Both the position numbers and the translations under genes were made by a program. Below are positions 58,667-64,000 of a stretch of 64,000 nt of DNA, one piece after another; within the stretch, counting starts at the first letter, position 1, and each line of letters opens with the position of its first letter. The stretch is from the NCBI GenBank assembly GCA_944470555.2, contig OX104127.1:91536708-91600707 (forward strand), read 5' to 3'. The notes beneath the pieces are model-generated. The model did not search any database. It was not told where the DNA came from and saw nothing but the letters and a program-made list of their open reading frames with translations. The DNA is from Heterobilharzia americana. Lineage: Eukaryota > Platyhelminthes > Trematoda > Strigeidida > Schistosomatidae.

Positions 58667-58799
58667 CTAGGGGAAGAGTATACATTCTATTTCATAAGCA
58701 CTTTCGAAGAAATTTGTGTTTGATAGGAAAAGCTTTTGCTAGTGGAACAACTACCCAGTTGGTGGAAACTGAATATCGAGCAGATATCCACTAAGCGTT

Positions 58800-59320
58800 C
58801 AGGATAAAAAACCGCTGAAAGTTGCCAGGCATACTACACTTATAACTCGTAATGTTAAACCCAACCTTTGTATGCAAATAGGAGCTCGAGGTAATCTTTC
58901 TTTACTGTAGTAAGCTGATGTTATTTTAGTTATGTCATGTCTCCTTCCACATAATTAGTCTTGATCGGATTTATTCCCTATGATTTCAGGTCATTCATGA
59001 CCCTACATAATGTATCAGTTGACCTCATGTCTTTACTTACAAGTGCAGAACTATTGATCTGATCGCTTAAAAATTGTCGTTTATTTTGAAGAAGATATTT
59101 AATTCATATTTCTTTTTGTCTCCTCAAATCACTCTGATACTTTTATCACAGAAGTTTTCAACTTCTTCCCTCTCTTCCAGCTCACTTTAGAGTATGTTGT
59201 GTATATGAAAATTCAGATGATCTTATTTTAGCTGTAGTTTGCCTAGAGTTGATGAATAGCCATGAAATAAAATTACATCAATTCATTCTACTAGACTGTT
59301 TATTTTCGTTAAGATAAAGT
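58800..59320. other. No recognisable gene
   Basis: AT-rich sequence with no motif or repeat recognised. Confidence 0.4.
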
Positions 59321-59324
59321 CAGG

Positions 59325-59735
59325 CTTCAGGTGTTTGACCACCGTTGCCTTCGTAGTATAGGCCGTATTCCGTGGTGTCTTCTTGTGAGTAACACAGAAG
59401 TTAGGCGTAGAGTTTTGGGGAGAAGTGGTAAATCAGTTGACATGGTTGTGAACTCACATCGACTGAGATGATTGGGACACGTGTTGTGTATGCCTAGTCA
59501 TCGTCTGTCTCATCACACAATGTTGGCTGAAGTAAGTGCAGTCTGAAAAAAGGCCCGAGGTGGCCAGACTAAAACATGACAGAAATGTATGAAGTCTCCG
59601 ACTGTTGGTTTGAACGATTTTGGGCGATACAGACTAGCCAGCTGGGGTCGGCGGGACAAGAGAAACCAGTGGTTGGAGACTGTAGGTGATATGGTTCAGA
59701 ACCGAAGTCAGTAGCGCAGAAGTATACACACATTA
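59325..59735 (+). mobile_element. Non-LTR retrotransposon C-terminal fragment, a different family
   Basis: One frame reads FDHRCLRSIGRIPW, VSNTEVRRRVLG, SHRLRWLGHVLCMPSHRL, KKARGGQTKT and GRYRLASWGRRDKRNQWLET, with stops. This is a well-known C-terminal pattern of flatworm non-LTR retrotransposons (LRWLGHVLRMP and WxKARGGQ), distinct from the 42.3-kb family. Only the last 140 or so codons remain. Confidence 0.7.
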
Positions 59736-59739
59736 TCTT

Positions 59740-61430
59740 CATCTTACCGGTATACCGAATCTCACCATTTTCTCATTCTTCCTTTCTCTCTTTTCTTACT
59801 TTGAATTTCTTCCGACTGAATATTCTTATCTTCGTCTTGCACTTCACTACCTTTTCACTTGATGTACTGATATGAGCTATGGCAACTCGAACCGTTACGC
59901 AATAATGCCTGGTTCTATGTTTACCTGGATGGATGATAATGATGGAAAGTCATTGTCTGGACGGAAACCAGTAAAGAGAAGTTCGGAAAAGGTTTCTACA
60001 ATGCATGCATATGTGTGAAGATAAATCCCTATATAAGAGATAAGAGCAGTTTTCGATACTAACCAGATGAATTCATTTATCTGCTTTGGTCATACTCATG
60101 CATATCACTGAAGTGGTGGATGAAAACACGTGATGTTCTTTATTGATCTACTAATGCTGCGTAGGCGGAATAGTGACAGTTTCAAAAGACCTAGAACTTG
60201 TTATCAAACCACTTAATAGTTAGTTGTTTCACTCTAATTATAGTCTGTTTAAGTAAATGACTGAAGGATGAAATTGCTTAGGTGAAAGCTTAGTTAAAAC
60301 CACAATTATAAAATTACATTATTTTTGAGTGGGCAATTACAATTATAGATTTTTCCGAGAATTTCCAAGAACTAGGTTAAGATTAAATTTCGGATTTCTT
60401 TGTTTTGCGTAAATGAGTAAATAGGCTAGGAATCAGTAACAGCCAGTGCTCTGCTAATGTTAACATTTCTCAGTGTTAAGTGATGCCTATTAACTCTTCA
60501 TATGCAGGATCTGTAGGCTTTCGGGGAGTAACTGGATATTTAGGATCACAGCTTCTGATCTGTACTGAAAAATCTTGTAAACTTATAAGATTTGCTATTG
60601 AAGAGCATGGGTAGTTGGAAGCCATCTTTTGTATTTCTGCCAGTCAAAGTAGAGCAATTTAAGCACCATTTCAGTCTGATGTAATAAGCATTTTCATTTT
60701 AGTACATAGATTTTTAGATCAGTATTAGTGGTTCCCAACAGCTCATGTTATTTAAGCAGGCACCTCTGTATTCATCCTTGCAGTGATTTAGTATACAATC
60801 ATATAGTAAGTAGTATTACATTGCTACTTTCTGTCCCAAGTGGACACAAAATTTAACTATACTTCAGTACAGAGTAAACAGTTTACTGCGAACAGGAAAT
60901 GCTCTTTACCACGGTGTCATTCTACCAGGCTATGCAATCATAATCATAGTGACAGAAAACGAATGTCTTTTGATGAATACGGTAATATTACATCACCGAA
61001 TAGGATACCGTTAAAGTAGAAAATGAACTATGATCCACTCAGTTATCAGATGGTTGAGATGAGTCTGCATATATGAATCAAGACCTCGAAAAGCTTCAGA
61101 AATTAAGTAACGACAATCGTCAATCTCAAAGAAAGATTAAAAACAACTTGAAACAAAAAAAACAATATGATTAATAAAACTTTGTATTGTGAAGGAGAAT
61201 ATGCTTCTGGAAATATAAGGATCAGAATGTTATTCCACTTCATGAAACTGAAGAAGTGTATTCTTCTGACTTGATCGCCAAGTCACACTCGTTGACAAAG
61301 AACTGATTTGACAGACAAATAGTAAATTAAACAGCTTTTTCCATTTTTATCGAATTATTAGATTTATCATACATTGTAACAGTATTCTTTACTAGACTAC
61401 CTTTTGGACATAGTCATATCGCGATAACCT
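59740..61430. other. No recognisable gene
   Basis: AT-rich sequence without open frames longer than about 60 codons, and no repeat recognised. Confidence 0.45.
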
Positions 61431-61439
61431 TTATATACT

Positions 61440-62720
61440 CCTAGTTTCCTCACCACCTTTGTGATATGGGTAGTAAGGTGTTCCATATCCGGAACAGATG
61501 GTGATCCTTTCCTGTTGCATGTATTAGGTCTTGATTCGATAAACAAAGATTCAGTTATCAATCTCTCTCTCCACCCTGTTATATTAGTTTTAAGGATTTT
61601 CACCCTGTCCCAACCTGTTGTGTGGTCGTGTGTAATCGCATGCCTAGCTACGGCTCAGCTTTTTTCTAAATTTGAAACAGTTAGTCCCTTTTATGGGTAG
61701 TCCATTAGGACAACTACTAGCTCATATTTATGTGTCATATATTGAAAATCTGGCTAGTGATGGCATCCCTAAAGATCCTCTTTACATGAGATATGTTGAT
61801 GACATCATAGTGGTTTGTGAGACGCATGAGGATATGGCTTGTCTGCTAAATAGACTTAACGCCGTACAAACACACATCAGCCTGACATTTGAGAAAGAAA
61901 GCAGCAATCAGCTGCCATTCCTAGATATACTTCTCAGTCGATGATAAGGTGGTTCAATAAGACGCTCAGTTTACAGAAAGCCTACATGGACAGGATAATA
62001 CCTGAATTTCCACAGCTTTTGTCCAATACAATACAAGCGAGGTTTAGTAAAATGCCTGTTTAACAGGATCTATCGTATCAGTACGCCAGATGCGACGGAT
62101 GAAGATATCAAATTACTGAGCAAAGCACTTATGGAAAATGGATATCCGACGAAGTTTATAAACCGTTGTAGAGGTCAGTTAGCACCAAAGCCAACTCTAT
62201 ACACGGTCCTTAAGAAAAATGTCCATATCACTCTACCATACAGAGGGGAGCTAAATAGTATCATTTTGAGACGTAGGCTGACATCAGCCATTAAGAAAAC
62301 GTATTACGCAGCGAAGCTTACTATTGTGGAGGAAACAAAACACATACTTCACCAAAAACCTAAACACTGCATCAGTGATTACGTCACATCCCATTGTGTT
62401 TACCAGTTTACATGTATGTGTGGTCACACATACGTAGGGAGGAGTAATCGAGTTATGCAGCTGAGGGTGGGAGAACATGTGCCTAAATGACTTCAAAACA
62501 AATGGGGTGTGTGATAAACACTGGTGGGAGACGACCCTCTTAATCTATAGCTAAACATATCATAGAAACAGGTCACAAAGTTAATGTTCAAACACCTTTC
62601 AAAGTCTTATATAGAAACAGTCAGGCACGTATTCTGAGATTTGCGGAAGCCATAGCCATAAACAAATTTAAACCACCTTTATGTGTACAAAAACAGTTTG
62701 TTCTTGCACTACACCTACTT
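61440..62720 (+). mobile_element. Penelope-like element, reverse transcriptase and GIY-YIG (family B relative)
   Basis: The left flank (61440-61650) is homologous to the left flank of the 49.7-kb PLE, including GATTCGAT(A/G)AA and TCTCTCTCCA landmarks. The frame 61672-61944 reads GSPLGQLLAHIYVSYIENLA, then MRYVDDIIVVCETHED (catalytic YVDD) and FEKESSNQLPFLDILLSR. The frame 62131-62490 carries the linker and the endonuclease start CVYQFTCMCGHTYVGRSNR with RVGEH. Stops at 61942 and 62488 and the missing N-terminal half make it inactive. The tail traces of the endonuclease run to about 62720. Confidence 0.85.
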
Positions 62721-62829
62721 TGGTCAACTTTGTTTTCTTACCAAGATAAGAACCAACTATGTTGTTGTATTTATCCCCCCTCGCAGTCCTCGGTTTAATA
62801 TATATTGACTTCACAAGTAAATGTGTGGG

Positions 62830-63215
62830 GGATCAAATTGTTCGAAATGTATTGCTCAAATACATCACATTGCTCAGATAAACTTCGTCTACAAATTACG
62901 CTATCGAAACTTTTCTAAATTCCTAACCTTAGGATCTACGATTTTTGACCTAGCTAGGTTTTTGTCTTCCGATAGCCTAATTGACCCTGGTCGACTACTT
63001 TGACCTTTGTATTTGACCTCGCAATCGTTGCAAGGGATTTAGTAAACTAAGTGATTCTGCTTAACAGGGTCAATAGGATCTTTTAACCTACGAAGCTTAT
63101 TTCGGAGTGAGTTTGTAGGTTTGAATGCCACTCTAATCCCAGCGTTATTAAGAATTCTACGTAGTGTTTCTATGGTGTTAATAATAGTAGTGGCGAAAGT
63201 GGGGAAATCTTACCA
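62830..63215 (-). mobile_element. Penelope-like element fragment in opposite orientation
   Basis: On the minus strand one frame reads ETLRRILNNAGIRVAFKPT, LRRLKDPIDPVKQNHLVY and IPCNDCEVKYKGQSSR, the linker and GIY-YIG region of a PLE, matching ETLRRIINVAGVAFKPT of the 49.7-kb copy. It faces the plus-strand PLE at 61440-62720 tail to tail. The GIY-YIG Tyr-Ile-Gly has become Tyr-Lys-Gly, so it is inactive. Confidence 0.7.
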
Positions 63216-63229
63216 TCTATAACATAAAG

Positions 63230-64000
63230 ATGACGAGGGAATCAGGACTATATAAAGGATATCTCAAAGTTGTATAGTTTATCTTCATATGAGTATGGAG
63301 AATAAATGTTGTCCAAAACGTAATCCAGTGATGAATACTGTTACACTGTTTGATAAATCCAATAAATCAATGGAAATGGAATTACATTTATTGACAGCTT
63401 TTTAAAGTTCTTTACTTTCGAATGACTATCCAGTCACTGACAATGAACAGTAATAATAAACGTTTCAACTACTAAATATCTAGAAGGGAAATTCTGGTGG
63501 ATAAAAATGCATTTATTACCTAGATTGATGACTAAAGTGAACAAACAATTAGAGTTTTGAGAATATCTTAACCAGTATCCACCAGATTACCTGCTTAGCG
63601 CTCTGTCAGCTAAGGTACGAAACCTATTTGGTGACCAGATCTCAGTCCTACTTCAACCACCGATGATTTCATCAATTAGGGAACTGAATCATTATGGTTG
63701 AGATGTAACGATCAGTTCGAGGAATAGGATTATACCATGAAATTTAACTATTAACGAATTCATTTCACTTCAAGGCTTTTTGGCAACTAAAGACAGTTTG
63801 TAATTCCTGCAGTATTCATGAAAGCAGAACGTAGATTATGTTGCTAAAAAAGAAAAAAGTAATCGTTTTCTTCTGATTAAAATTAAAGTAATAATAAAAA
63901 GGATGAAACAGGAATCACATTTTGCCAAGCTATCTCTATTCAAATAATAGTTTGAACTTTGAGTCTGGAATAGCTGCAAGATGAATTTCAGCAGTTTATT
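63230..64000. other. No recognisable gene
   Basis: AT-rich sequence. The beginning (near 63285, CTTCATATGAGTATGGAG) resembles the outer edge of the 49.7-kb PLE near 49675, so a PLE end may lie here. Confidence 0.4.

Noticed and set aside
58600..58794. Plus-strand 64-codon frame as a small gene
   Set aside because: The minus strand over the same interval has splice sites in phase with the terminal exon at 58300-58523, and the plus frame has no motif.

Overview
The window looks like repeat-dominated nuclear DNA of a trematode flatworm, most likely a blood fluke of the genus Schistosoma. The evidence is AT-rich sequence, an LTR/Ty3-gypsy element whose gag has a CHCC zinc finger, many RTE-like (SR2-type) non-LTR copies, CR1-like remnants, several Penelope-like elements (PLEs) with GIY-YIG endonuclease remnants, and short tRNA-headed repeats carrying decayed hammerhead-ribozyme cores as in the schistosome alpha (Sm-alpha) family. 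I see no complete host gene, no bacterial feature and no CRISPR array. The species call is an inference.

Layout. 0-8.2 kb holds a decayed gypsy integrase, a PLE 3' part, two CR1-like remnants and a decayed unknown coding frame. 8.2-13.3 kb holds one LTR retrotransposon on the minus strand with both 250-bp LTRs, a polypurine tract, a primer-binding site, gag, a gag/pol frameshift signal and a pol broken in at least three places. 14.5-22.8 kb holds exon-like pieces on the minus strand that can be spliced in phase but carry stops and frameshifts, so they are probably a dying host gene. 19-36 kb is a mosaic of RTE fragments, hammerhead-type SINEs and a PLE, including two near-identical RTE copies facing each other (30.8-31.7 and 35.1-36.1 kb). 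36.7-42 kb holds a second PLE, tRNA-like SINEs and an inverted repeat around a TA microsatellite. 42.3-45.65 kb is the most complete RTE copy (endonuclease plus reverse transcriptase, minus strand). 46-50 kb has exon-like segments on the minus strand. 49.7-51.4 kb is a PLE whose 281-nt inverted flanks differ at one base although its body is dead. 54.6-57.3 kb is another long RTE copy. 58.3 kb has a probable 3'-terminal host exon with a polyadenylation signal. 59.3-63.2 kb holds a non-LTR C-terminus and two PLE fragments in opposite orientation.

How the pieces relate. Nearly all recognisable coding sequence is retrotransposon reverse transcriptase, integrase or endonuclease, and every copy seen is inactive by truncation, stops or frameshifts. 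Several copies share the same defects or have unusually fresh flanks, which points to mobilisation in trans, local duplication or gene conversion. I did not identify a new defence, metabolic or signalling system. The most informative items are the intact-looking programmed -1 frameshift module in the gypsy element, the inverted-flank PLEs, the dead-on-arrival RTE subfamily, and the unrecognised exon-like segments.
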